The notes under the pieces: generated by a model
Told to the model about the DNA's origin: nothing
What the model saw: the letters and a program-made list of their open reading frames with translations, nothing else
The model's database searches: none
NCBI GenBank assembly: GCA_945902775.1
Contig: CAMDMY010000011.1
Span: 1 to 46,883 of the forward strand
Source of the DNA: Chryseobacterium gleum
GTDB lineage: Bacteria > Bacteroidota > Bacteroidia > Flavobacteriales_D > Crocinitomicaceae
Direction: 5' to 3'
Length of the DNA: 46,883 nucleotides
Made by a program: the position numbers and the translations under genes
In this document: piece after piece, positions 7,729 to 15,788 of the stretch
Position numbering within the stretch: position 1 is the stretch's first letter
Layout: every line of letters begins with the position of its first letter

Positions 7729-9078
7729 ATGTTTGAGAATCTTACTAGTAAGTTTGAAAAAGCGTTTAAAGTATTAAAAGGTCACGGTCAAATTACAGAA
7801 ATCAATGTTGCTGAAACATTGAAAGAAGTGAGAAGAGCTTTATTAGATGCCGATGTTAACTTCAAAACAGCAAAAGAATTTACAACTACTGTAAAAGACA
7901 AAGCAATTGGTAGAGATGTACTTACATCCGTTTCCCCTAGTCAATTAATGACGAAAATATGCCACGAAGAATTGGTTGAATTAATGGGAGGAAATGAAGT
8001 TGAAATTAACTTAAAAGGGAATCCTGGAATTATTTTAATGTCAGGACTTCAAGGTTCTGGTAAAACTACTTTCACTGGTAAATTAGGTAATTACCTAAAA
8101 ACGAAAAAAGGTAAAAATGTATTATTAGTAGCGTGTGATGTTTACCGTCCAGCTGCTATTGATCAATTACACGTTTTAGGAGAACAACTTGGAATTGAAG
8201 TATACTCAAACAAAGAAGATAAAGATCCTGTAAATATTGCTAAATCGGCTATTATTCACGCAAGAAGCAAAGGCTTCAATGTAGTAATTGTCGATACTGC
8301 TGGACGTTTAGCGGTTGATGAGCAAATGATGAATGAAATTGCAGCTGTTAAAGAAGCAATTAATCCATCTGAAACTTTGTTTGTAGTGGACTCTATGACA
8401 GGTCAAGATGCTGTTAATACTGCAAAAGCATTTGATGATAAAATTAATTTTGACGGAGTTGTTCTTACAAAATTAGACGGTGATACAAGAGGTGGAGCTG
8501 CTTTATCTATCAAATCGGTAGTTAATAAGCCAATTAAATTTGTTGGTACAGGGGAAAAAATGGATGCATTAGATGTTTTCTACCCTGCTCGTATGGCGGA
8601 TCGTATTCTTGGAATGGGTGACGTTGTTTCGTTAGTAGAATTAGCACAAGAGCATTACAACGAAGAAGAAGCTAGAAAACTACAAAAGAAAATATCTAAA
8701 AATCAATTCGATTTCAATGACTTCTTGGCGCAATTGCAACAAGTTAAGAAAATGGGGAATGTAAAAGATTTAATGGGAATGATTCCGGGAATGGGCAAAG
8801 CTATGAAAGATGTTGAAATCAAAGACGACGCATTCAAACCTTTGGAAGCAATTATTCAATCTATGACTCCAATAGAAAGATCTAACCCTGATTTGATTAC
8901 TGCTCAACGTAAAAACAGAATTGCTGCAGGAAGTGGAACGAATATTCAAGAAGTAAATAAACTGATGAAACAATTCGACGACACAAAGAAAATGATGAAA
9001 ATGATGAGTAACCCGAAAGGAATGGCTCAAATGATGAAACAAATGCAAGGAATGGGTGGCGGAATGCCACAGATGTAA
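7729..9078 (+). CDS. ffh: Signal recognition particle protein Ffh
   Basis: A 449-residue SRP54 GTPase that, with 4.5S RNA, binds signal sequences of nascent membrane proteins and delivers ribosomes to FtsY. The N domain covers ~1-95. The G domain shows GLQGSGKTT (106-114), the DVYRPAA block (137-143), DTAGR (189-193), TKLDGD and the GTGE closing motif. The M domain (~300-449) contains MGMIPGMGK and SNPDLI, and ends in a methionine-rich tail (KQMQGMGGGMPQM) that binds hydrophobic signal peptides. The length is normal for bacteria. It is transcribed from its own promoter and followed by a hairpin repeat at 9092. Confidence 0.98.
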   Translation: MFENLTSKFEKAFKVLKGHGQITEINVAETLKEVRRALLDADVNFKTAKEFTTTVKDKAIGRDVLTSVSPSQLMTKICHEELVELMGGNEVEINLKGNPGIILMSGLQGSGKTTFTGKLGNYLKTKKGKNVLLVACDVYRPAAIDQLHVLGEQLGIEVYSNKEDKDPVNIAKSAIIHARSKGFNVVIVDTAGRLAVDEQMMNEIAAVKEAINPSETLFVVDSMTGQDAVNTAKAFDDKINFDGVVLTKLDGDTRGGAALSIKSVVNKPIKFVGTGEKMDALDVFYPARMADRILGMGDVVSLVELAQEHYNEEEARKLQKKISKNQFDFNDFLAQLQQVKKMGNVKDLMGMIPGMGKAMKDVEIKDDAFKPLEAIIQSMTPIERSNPDLITAQRKNRIAAGSGTNIQEVNKLMKQFDDTKKMMKMMSNPKGMAQMMKQMQGMGGGMPQM

Positions 9079-9091
9079 TTTATTTATTTTT

Positions 9092-9136
9092 TGTAGAGAC
9101 AGGTCTAGTACGGACAGGTCGCGAACTGTCTCTACA
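9092..9136. repeat. Interspersed hairpin repeat (TGTAGAGACAG type)
   Basis: Arms TGTAGAGACAG (9092-9102) and CTGTCTCTACA (9126-9136) are perfect inverted copies around a 23-bp centre that holds a second GACAGGTC unit. It looks like a dispersed REP/MITE-like element of the GTAGRGACA family; a related copy is at 17773-17832. It sits between the convergent ffh and hutD-like genes, where it may end transcription both ways. The TAG inside its right arm is the stop codon of the hutD-like gene. Confidence 0.7.
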
Positions 9137-9710
9137 GAAATATAAATATTTCAATCACCTCACAATCACCTTTCAATTCAACAGTATAAACATCTCCCCT
9201 ATTTTCAATCATTATCAATTCTCCCTTTTTTAGAAAATATTCCGAATCATTAATTCTACTATTTAATTCTCCGGAAATAATATAATATCCCATTCTTTCA
9301 GGAATGTTTGAAAATTCTTTTGAGATTGGTTCTTCATTTTTTATAATCAAATAATTTAATTCTCCTTTAAAACCTCGCTTAACAATCAAATTAAAATCAG
9401 TAATTCCCCCTTTTGAAGTCGTTTTCCAATCACCTGAAAATGAATCAATTTCAAATTGTTTTAAGTTTTTAGAATACTGATTTTCGTGAACTATTTCTAA
9501 TTCACCATTTAACACCATTAATAATCGATCGAAACCTACAAAAGAAGTAAATTCAGACTCTTCCACTTCGATAATCGCCGAACTTATTCTGAAATCAAAA
9601 TTACGTTCCTGCAAAGTAGAATTCTTCGGAAAGATATACAACTGCGAAGTAGAACCACCTGACCAATTAGAAATCATATTCTCCTCTTTACTGATTAATT
9701 CAATCTTCAT
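9132..9710 (-). CDS. HutD/Ves-like cupin family protein
   Basis: A 192-residue protein taken from ATG at 9710; the open frame extends to 9782, but the extra 24 residues are not family-like. HutD family features are NWSGGSTSQLYIFP near the N-terminus, FDFRISSAIIEVEESEF, and FVGFDRLLMVLNGELEI, all typical of the bicupin fold. HutD/Ves proteins are linked to histidine utilisation or cold response, but the molecular role is unsettled and no hut genes lie nearby. The last codons (IFIFL) and the TAG stop run into the 9092-9136 repeat, so the C-terminus may have been rewritten by repeat insertion. It is divergent from the beta-CASP nuclease gene. Confidence 0.72.
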   Translation of the reverse strand: MKIELISKEENMISNWSGGSTSQLYIFPKNSTLQERNFDFRISSAIIEVEESEFTSFVGFDRLLMVLNGELEIVHENQYSKNLKQFEIDSFSGDWKTTSKGGITDFNLIVKRGFKGELNYLIIKNEEPISKEFSNIPERMGYYIISGELNSRINDSEYFLKKGELIMIENRGDVYTVELKGDCEVIEIFIFL

Positions 9711-9818
9711 ATTATAACTTCTTATTTCAAAACTAAAGTAATAATAAATACTGTTAAAAATGATTCCCGTCATAGTTAACACTCCTTTTCCAAACTAACT
9801 TCAAAAAAAAATTAGATT

Positions 9819-11198
9819 ATGAATAATTCAAAAATATCGATTCAATTTTTAGGTGCTGCGGAAACCGTTACTGGTTCTAAGCATTTATTAAAAACTCCAG
9901 AATTAAACATTTTAGTGGACTGTGGTTTATTCCAAGGTTTAAAACAACTTCGTTTAAAAAACCGAGAAAAACTTCCATTCAATGAAAAAGATATTGATAT
10001 ACTATTAATAACTCACGCACATTTAGATCATTGCGGATACATTCCTCTACTTGTAAAAAATGGATTCAAAGGCAAGATATTAATGACGTCTCCAACTAGA
10101 GATTTAGTGGAGATAATCTTAAGAGATAGTGCTAAAATTCAGGAAGAAGAAGCTAGAAGAGCGAATGAGGAAGGATATTCTAAACATAGTCCTGCTCTTC
10201 CATTATACATAGAAAAAGACGTTGAAAATTCGTTGAAATTATTTGAGGTAAGAAAAGATGAAGAATGGTATGAATTATCTAATAATATATCATTTCGCTA
10301 TCTAAAAAACGGACATATATTAGGTTCTTGCTTCATTGAAATCGAATGTTTTGGACGAAAAATAACCTTTTCTGGTGATATCGGCCGAAAAGAAAACGAT
10401 TTATTAAACGCTCCATCCATTTTAGAAAATGCAGATTTCTTGATTATGGAAAGTACGTATGGAGATCGTTTACATCCAAAAGGCAAAGCAATTGATGATT
10501 TACAAGATGTTATAACAGATACGATTAAAAAAGGAGGAACTTTATTGATTCCAAGTTTTGCAGTTGAAAGAGCTCAGGAGTTGATGTATCTAATAAATAA
10601 ATTAAAATCGGATAAAAAAATACCAGATTTACCTGTTTATTTAGATAGTCCAATGGGTGCAACTACAACCGATATATTTTTAAATAATCCAAGTTGGCAT
10701 AAACTTTCTCCTAGTGAAGCTCATACGATAAGTTCAAATATTTCAATAATTCGAGAATTTTCAGATACGCTAAAATTACTAAAAGACAAACAATCAAAAA
10801 TCGTAATTGCTGCAAGTGGTATGTTAACAGGAGGAAGAGTTTTAAGCTATTTAACTGAATTTGGAAAATCTCCTAAAAACACCATTTTACAAGTTGGATT
10901 TCAAGGTGAAGGAACACGAGGAAGAGCGCTAAAAGATGGAATTAGAGAATTAAAAATGTTCGGTAAATATTTTCAAATTGAAGCTGAAGTCAAAAACATT
11001 GATAAAATGTCTGGGCATGCAGATCAATTTGAAATGATTGAATGGTTAAGAAACTTCAAGGAAAAACCAGATAAATTATTTATTGTTCACGGAGAACCTC
11101 AGGCACAAAACATTTTTAGAGTAAAAATTCAAGATGAGCTATCGATATACCCTATTATTCCTAAGTTATGTGAAGAATTTGAATTATTTCAGCTATGA
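9819..11198 (+). CDS. Beta-CASP metallo-beta-lactamase fold nuclease (RNA specificity family)
   Basis: A 459-residue nuclease of the CPSF73/Ysh1-like beta-CASP group. The metallo-beta-lactamase core shows TVTGSKHLL, the HAHLDH zinc motif (66-71), HILGSCF and the FSGDIG aspartate motif. The beta-CASP cap follows with ESTYGDR, SFAVERAQEL, YLDSPMG, AASGMLTGGR and MSGHADQ, ending in FIVHGEPQ, which carries the last metal-binding histidine. Relatives are endo/exonucleases acting on RNA or, in some groups, DNA; the substrate here is not known. The stop codon overlaps the start of the ATP-cone nuclease as ATGA, indicating a two-gene translational unit. Confidence 0.92.
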   Translation: MNNSKISIQFLGAAETVTGSKHLLKTPELNILVDCGLFQGLKQLRLKNREKLPFNEKDIDILLITHAHLDHCGYIPLLVKNGFKGKILMTSPTRDLVEIILRDSAKIQEEEARRANEEGYSKHSPALPLYIEKDVENSLKLFEVRKDEEWYELSNNISFRYLKNGHILGSCFIEIECFGRKITFSGDIGRKENDLLNAPSILENADFLIMESTYGDRLHPKGKAIDDLQDVITDTIKKGGTLLIPSFAVERAQELMYLINKLKSDKKIPDLPVYLDSPMGATTTDIFLNNPSWHKLSPSEAHTISSNISIIREFSDTLKLLKDKQSKIVIAASGMLTGGRVLSYLTEFGKSPKNTILQVGFQGEGTRGRALKDGIRELKMFGKYFQIEAEVKNIDKMSGHADQFEMIEWLRNFKEKPDKLFIVHGEPQAQNIFRVKIQDELSIYPIIPKLCEEFELFQL

Positions 11199-12049
11199 AT
11201 AAAAACGATGATATAGTAGTTCGAAAATCGAATGGAAAAGATGAATATTTTTCATTCCAAAAATTAAGAAATTCACTCTTAATATCCAATGCATCTTTAA
11301 ATGAAGCAGATGGAATTGTGAATGAACTTAAAGGTAAAATATACCAAGGGATTAGCACTAAGAAAATTTACAGTATGGCTTTCAGAATGTTAAAAAAACA
11401 ATCTCCTGCTAATGCCTCTAGGTATCATTTGAAACAAGGAATAATGGAACTTGGCCCTTCTGGCTTTCCGTTTGAAAAATACGTAGGTGAATTATTTAAA
11501 CACGAAGGATTTGATACTATTGTGGGTGTCATTCTAAACGGAAAATGTGTAACGCATGAAATTGATGTAATCTGTAAAAAGGAAAACACAATAATGTTGA
11601 TGGAATGTAAATACAAAAATCAGCCAGGTGTTTCTGTTGATGTTAAAGTTCCTTTGTATATATATTCAAGATTTAATGACCTACTAGAAAACAACTTATT
11701 ACAAATACCATTTACAAACTTCAAAGGTTGGATTGTGACCAATTCAAGATTTACAGAAGACGCAATGAAATTTGGAACTTGTCGAGGAATGTATCTATTA
11801 GGTTGGGATTATCCTTATAAAAACTCATTGAAAGACATTATTGACAGAACCAAACTCTACCCAATCACTTGTTTATCAACACTTTTAAAAAATGAAAAGC
11901 AATACCTATTAGATAAAGGAATCGTTTTAGTTAAAGAATTAATAAACAGCGAACGTTTACTATCAAGAGCGGGAATAAGTTCGAATAGAATTCCTAAAAT
12001 TCTGGATGAATGTTCAACTTTGTGTAATTTCAATGTTGAATCTGAATAA
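11195..12049 (+). CDS. ATP-cone domain fused to an Mrr-like PD-(D/E)XK nuclease
   Basis: A 284-residue protein. Residues ~7-90 form an ATP-cone: VVRKSNGKDEYFSFQKLRNSL and the IYSMAFRML helix. This nucleotide-sensing module is best known from ribonucleotide reductase and NrdR. Residues ~92-205 form an Mrr-like restriction endonuclease domain with catalytic residues in HEIDVI (E122, D124) and MECKYK (E137, K139). Residues ~255-280 (LLSRAGISSNRIPKILDEC) resemble a helix-hairpin-helix. It probably cuts nucleic acid under control of ATP or dATP binding, but the target is unknown. Start overlaps the beta-CASP gene by 4 nt; its 3' end overlaps the convergent methyltransferase gene by 20 nt. Confidence 0.85.
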   Translation: MNKNDDIVVRKSNGKDEYFSFQKLRNSLLISNASLNEADGIVNELKGKIYQGISTKKIYSMAFRMLKKQSPANASRYHLKQGIMELGPSGFPFEKYVGELFKHEGFDTIVGVILNGKCVTHEIDVICKKENTIMLMECKYKNQPGVSVDVKVPLYIYSRFNDLLENNLLQIPFTNFKGWIVTNSRFTEDAMKFGTCRGMYLLGWDYPYKNSLKDIIDRTKLYPITCLSTLLKNEKQYLLDKGIVLVKELINSERLLSRAGISSNRIPKILDECSTLCNFNVESE

Positions 12050-12608
12050 ATAATTCACTTCCTTTTCTTGGTAAAACGGAATTATAACAATTTTCCATAT
12101 AAATGTTTGAAAAATATTTTGAAAAGTATTCTAAATACTCTTCTTTATTTCCTCCAAATGGTGGTCCCGACTCAAAATTTCTATTGAATAATACACCTAC
12201 TAATTTGCCTCCGGGCTTTAATAGTTCACTTATTTTTTTAGCATATTTTAAACGTAAAATAGGATCAATAGCACAAAACAATGTTTGTTCAATTATCAAA
12301 TCATATTTCCCTTGATGTTCAAAAAAATCACCTTGAATTAATTGTGAAACAGGGAAATCTGGATTTTTAATTTTGAAATTTTCTAAAGGTTCAACAGCAA
12401 AATCTAATAAATACGTATTTAAAAAACCTAATCTATACAAATAAGTTCCTTCATATCCACTTCCGCAACCAGGAATTAAAATGGTACAATTTTTATCTAC
12501 TAATTGATCTATATATGCTTTTATAGGTGGTGAAATCTCACCTAAATCCCAACCAATTTGAGCTTTTTGATAGCGATTACTCCAGTATTCTGATGATAAT
12601 TTATTCAT
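12030..12608 (-). CDS. TPMT-family SAM-dependent methyltransferase
   Basis: A 192-residue class I methyltransferase resembling thiopurine S-methyltransferase. Family marks are YWSNRYQ and IGWDLGEISPPI at the N-terminus, the SAM-binding loop PGCGSGYE (46-53), an acidic YLLDFAVEPL strand, QGDFFEH, and DLIIEQTLFCAI. The C-terminal PPFGGNKEEY segment is also typical. Bacterial members methylate thiol, selenium or other small nucleophiles; the natural substrate here cannot be told. The gene begins 5 bp after the phosphatase gene on the same strand, so the two are probably one transcript. The 3' end overlaps the convergent nuclease gene. Confidence 0.88.
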   Translation of the reverse strand: MNKLSSEYWSNRYQKAQIGWDLGEISPPIKAYIDQLVDKNCTILIPGCGSGYEGTYLYRLGFLNTYLLDFAVEPLENFKIKNPDFPVSQLIQGDFFEHQGKYDLIIEQTLFCAIDPILRLKYAKKISELLKPGGKLVGVLFNRNFESGPPFGGNKEEYLEYFSKYFSNIYMENCYNSVLPRKGSELFIQIQH

Positions 12609-12613
12609 TAAAA

Positions 12614-13651
12614 TTAATTAACCAATACACCCAAAACTACAACATCATCCATTTGATCGTGTTGACCTTTCCAACTAGTATATGTTTCTTCTAAAATATC
12701 TTTTTGATGTAAAAATGGTTTTGAAGAAACTTCTCTTAATTTTTCAATGAATGTAGATTTCATAAATCGAAGATCTTTATCTCCTCCTATTTGATCTGCA
12801 TAACCATCACTAAAAGTATAAATCTTATCCCCTTGAAATAAATCAATTCGAGTAATGGTAAAATCAGTTTCAGATTTATGAATTCCGATAGGTTGTTTAT
12901 CTCCTTTTAATTCAATAATCTCATCGTTTCGAATAATAACAACAGGATTATGTGCTCCTGAAAAAGACAATGTTTGATCATTTAAATCCCAACAACAAAG
13001 AGCAATATCCATTCCATTATGAACTTTTTCGGCTTTCTTGCGAGTCATTTTTTTATTTAAGGTCTTAACAACTGAATCTCTTAATTTATCTAAAATTAAA
13101 TTAGTTTCTTCAACTTCATTTTCAATTATTATTTCATTTAATAACGAATTACCTATCATTGTCATAAATGCACCAGGAACACCATGACCAGTACAATCAG
13201 CTGTCGCCCAAAATAACTTATTACTTTTAGTTTTGAATACCCAATAAAAGTCACCACTTACAACATCTTTGGGTTTATACATTACAAAATGATCAGGGAA
13301 TACAGAACTCATATATTCATGAGAGGTTAGTATAGCTTCTTGAATCGTCTTTGCATATTCAATACTATCCATAATCAATTTATTCTTTTTTTCAATTTCA
13401 ACCGTTTGATTACTTAGTTCAAAACCATGCTGTTCAATAATGGAAGATTTTAATTGACTCCAGAAAGAAGGATCTTTTAATAAATCAAAATTAGATTCAA
13501 AAGTATGTGTTAACGTTTCTTCATCCAAAATAGAAGGATTGGAAAAAGTATATATCAATTGTTGAATTTGACTTAAATTAATATCATTTTCTAATCTAGA
13601 AAGAATAGAATCAAATTCTGTTGAATCAAAAGAATCATCTGAATTGTGCAT
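12614..13651 (-). CDS. PP2C/SpoIIE-type serine phosphatase
   Basis: A 345-residue cytoplasmic protein, start taken at the ATG at 13651 because the longer frame begins with TTG. Residues 1-90 are helical with no known domain. The motif SIEYAKTIQEAIL (~97-109) is the linker that precedes SpoIIE domains in Bacteroidota signalling proteins. The phosphatase domain shows DVVSGDFYW (129-137), ADCTGHGVPGAFMTMIG (151-167), FSGAHNP and FSDGYADQIGG, with the aspartates that hold two metal ions. It likely dephosphorylates an anti-sigma-factor antagonist or similar protein, but no partner gene is nearby. The input domain is unusual in lacking PAS, GAF or TPR units. Confidence 0.87.
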   Translation of the reverse strand: MHNSDDSFDSTEFDSILSRLENDINLSQIQQLIYTFSNPSILDEETLTHTFESNFDLLKDPSFWSQLKSSIIEQHGFELSNQTVEIEKKNKLIMDSIEYAKTIQEAILTSHEYMSSVFPDHFVMYKPKDVVSGDFYWVFKTKSNKLFWATADCTGHGVPGAFMTMIGNSLLNEIIIENEVEETNLILDKLRDSVVKTLNKKMTRKKAEKVHNGMDIALCCWDLNDQTLSFSGAHNPVVIIRNDEIIELKGDKQPIGIHKSETDFTITRIDLFQGDKIYTFSDGYADQIGGDKDLRFMKSTFIEKLREVSSKPFLHQKDILEETYTSWKGQHDQMDDVVVLGVLVN

Positions 13652-13681
13652 AGTAGTAATTTTTAAATTAAAAATAGATTG

Positions 13682-13689
13682 CAAAACTA
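13682..13689 (-). promoter_or_regulatory. -7 promoter element (TAGTTTTG) of the phosphatase gene
   Basis: The minus strand reads TAGTTTTG, a TAnnTTTG match 30 nt before the ATG at 13651. The position supports the shorter start, since the longer TTG-initiated frame would begin inside this box. Confidence 0.55.
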
Positions 13690-13756
13690 AGCCATTTTCA
13701 TCTTGTTTAAAAATTTATTTTTCAACAGTATAATCGTTGATTTTGAAAAGTTAAAA

Positions 13757-14734
13757 TTAATTATCTAAAAAAGTGATTTTATTTATTTTTGACACATTTG
13801 AAGTACTAATTTCTATAAACAAAAGTGCTGATCTAAACCCTGTTAAATCAACTGATTTTGAAACAATTAAACTTTCATTATATATCTCTTTACCAGAAAT
13901 ATCATATATCTTTAATTCAACTGGTTCATTTATATTAATCATAACAATTCCAGTTGTAGGATTCGGATAGATTGAAAAATTCAATTCATTTTTATATACA
14001 CCCAAAGGACCTTGATGGATAACTCCAACAGCATCCAAATCAAATCCTCCAGAAGGAAATTCAGTCGGAAATAAATCATTGATTATTGAACCTTTACTAT
14101 CAAATGAACCTATTTGAGGATTTATACTTCCTATCACATCAATAATTTTTACGTGTGTTATTGATGTAATGTCAAGTCCAATATTTCCTGATAATTCTTC
14201 TAAATCAAAAGGTATTCCATAACCAATTCTGTATTTTCCAGCAAGATTATTGAAATAACGACAATCAGACATATCAAAAGCTCCTATTTGAACAGTTGAC
14301 GGCGCTTCACTTATTGCTGGAAATCTTACAAAATTAATACCATCTGAACTTACTTCTACAAACGCTAATTCTAAAAAATTATCTACAAATCCATTTTCAA
14401 AAACAACAAAATCAGGTCCTGATTCGTTTTTTATAGGACGATTAAAAGTCAATACAGCAACACCTGAATCTCCTAGAGAAACTATTCCGTTTGTCGTTTT
14501 TTCATCTTGTTGGATCGCATCTAATTTATCACCAAAAGAAGCATAACCAGCAGAAGGATTTAATTTATTCATTAATCCTCTCGTCAATTCAATACCATTT
14601 GCCCAATCAATAATAATAGATGAATCTTTTTTTATTGCTGTTGTACCTATATTTCCTGGAGCAGGAGCAAATGTTTGACTTTGAATTGAAAAAGCCGTTG
14701 AAAAAATTAAAGCACTAATAATCAATCTATTCAT
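13757..14734 (-). CDS. T9SS-sorted cell-surface protein of the B12 operon
   Basis: A 325-residue exported protein with signal peptide (MNRLIISALIFSTAFSIQSQ). The ~235-residue mature domain (FAPAPGNIGTTAI, WANGIELTRG, SLGDSGVAVLTF, GPDFVVFENGF, VEVSSDGINF, FDLDAVGVI) matches a beta-sandwich surface protein often encoded beside B12-type TonB receptors in Bacteroidota; this association is from memory. The last ~75 residues are a T9SS type A sorting domain starting with FSIYPNPTTG. The start overlaps the upstream beta-propeller gene by 8 nt, so the two are coupled. It is the last gene of the riboswitch-controlled operon and may capture corrinoid or a carrier at the surface. The binding role is inferred. 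Confidence 0.82.
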   Translation of the reverse strand: MNRLIISALIFSTAFSIQSQTFAPAPGNIGTTAIKKDSSIIIDWANGIELTRGLMNKLNPSAGYASFGDKLDAIQQDEKTTNGIVSLGDSGVAVLTFNRPIKNESGPDFVVFENGFVDNFLELAFVEVSSDGINFVRFPAISEAPSTVQIGAFDMSDCRYFNNLAGKYRIGYGIPFDLEELSGNIGLDITSITHVKIIDVIGSINPQIGSFDSKGSIINDLFPTEFPSGGFDLDAVGVIHQGPLGVYKNELNFSIYPNPTTGIVMININEPVELKIYDISGKEIYNESLIVSKSVDLTGFRSALLFIEISTSNVSKINKITFLDN

Positions 14735-15788
14735 AAAAAATTATTTTACTTGGATTTAATCCAACGTGATAACTATTTTCTAAACTTCCTGACTTTGAAA
14801 ACACTTTTACATATCCTGTATTTGTATAATTCATTGCGTCAAGACAATATATTTTTTGATTAGACGAACGATATTGCAATCCATACAAAGTCGTGAAATT
14901 AGCTCCGTTTATTAATTCTGGAATTGAAATCACTTCATTAATAACATCAAACACCCCCACTTTTGAAACTGAATTACTACTTGATTTATAAGTGATTAAC
15001 ATATTATATTCCATCATTTCCATGTTTGATATTTGTTCCGAAAAAATAACTGAAACCTCATCGTTTAACGAATTGATTTTCACCATTTTCGAAGATATTG
15101 TGGAATAATTTCCTCTAACTATTACATATACATCTCCTTCTAAATCAGTTAATATCGACCCAGGATTTAGTCCTACTTTAATTTTTTTATACTCCATCAA
15201 ATTTGTTAAATCTATTACTGAAACGGTAGAGTCCATTTTTTGAGAATTTAATCCGCCTGAATTAGCAACGTACAATTTTGAATTTGAAACAGTTAATCCT
15301 TCAGGATTGAAACCTACTTTTATCCTTTTAACCACTTCTAAACTTGAAGTATCAATAACATCAACATATCCATCAAAACAAGAAACAAAAGCATTTGAAC
15401 CATAAAAAGCAATCGAACGAGGCTGTTTTGAAATGCCATTATTCATCATCGAAATTTGTTTAATAGATGTCCCTGTTGATTTATCTAGGACTTCAATCGT
15501 GCTAGAAACATTTACCACAACATAAATCTTACTACCATAAGACTCCATATCATTCCCTGTATCGCCTAACAATCTTCCTGTTTTTGTAGTGAAAAATTGA
15601 TTATCAATAGCCGAAATTGATAAATCAATCCAAGAAAGTGATGCATTATTTTGCTGAAACAAACCTTCACATAAAACTATCATTCCATTTTTCAATGGCG
15701 TAACATTATCTGTATTGGTTTCTACTACTTTTTTCTTTTTACATCCAAAAACGAGCAGAATCAGAATTACTATTTTAATTAAACGCAT
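14727..15788 (-). CDS. YncE/DUF5074-like beta-propeller lipoprotein (BtuG-like)
   Basis: A 353-residue lipoprotein. The signal ends in LVFGC with the lipidated cysteine at C16, followed by KKKK. The rest is a repeated beta-propeller with YncE-type blades such as IEVLDKSTGTSIKQI, VDVIDTSSLEVVKRIKVG, GLTVSNSKLYVANSG and VSVIDLTNLMEYKKIKVG. Bacteroides BtuG, a surface beta-propeller that binds B12 and caps BtuB, has the same kind of fold and is encoded with a TonB receptor, as here. Its start overlaps the receptor gene by 14 nt. A corrinoid-capturing role is therefore likely but inferred. The lysine run after the cysteine is unlike the acidic surface-export signals described for some Bacteroidota, so localisation is open. 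Confidence 0.82.
   Translation of the reverse strand: MRLIKIVILILLVFGCKKKKVVETNTDNVTPLKNGMIVLCEGLFQQNNASLSWIDLSISAIDNQFFTTKTGRLLGDTGNDMESYGSKIYVVVNVSSTIEVLDKSTGTSIKQISMMNNGISKQPRSIAFYGSNAFVSCFDGYVDVIDTSSLEVVKRIKVGFNPEGLTVSNSKLYVANSGGLNSQKMDSTVSVIDLTNLMEYKKIKVGLNPGSILTDLEGDVYVIVRGNYSTISSKMVKINSLNDEVSVIFSEQISNMEMMEYNMLITYKSSSNSVSKVGVFDVINEVISIPELINGANFTTLYGLQYRSSNQKIYCLDAMNYTNTGYVKVFSKSGSLENSYHVGLNPSKIIFYE

Noticed and set aside
9711-9782. 24-residue N-terminal extension of the HutD-like frame
   Set aside because: The extra residues are not family-like and the ATG at 9710 begins the conserved domain.
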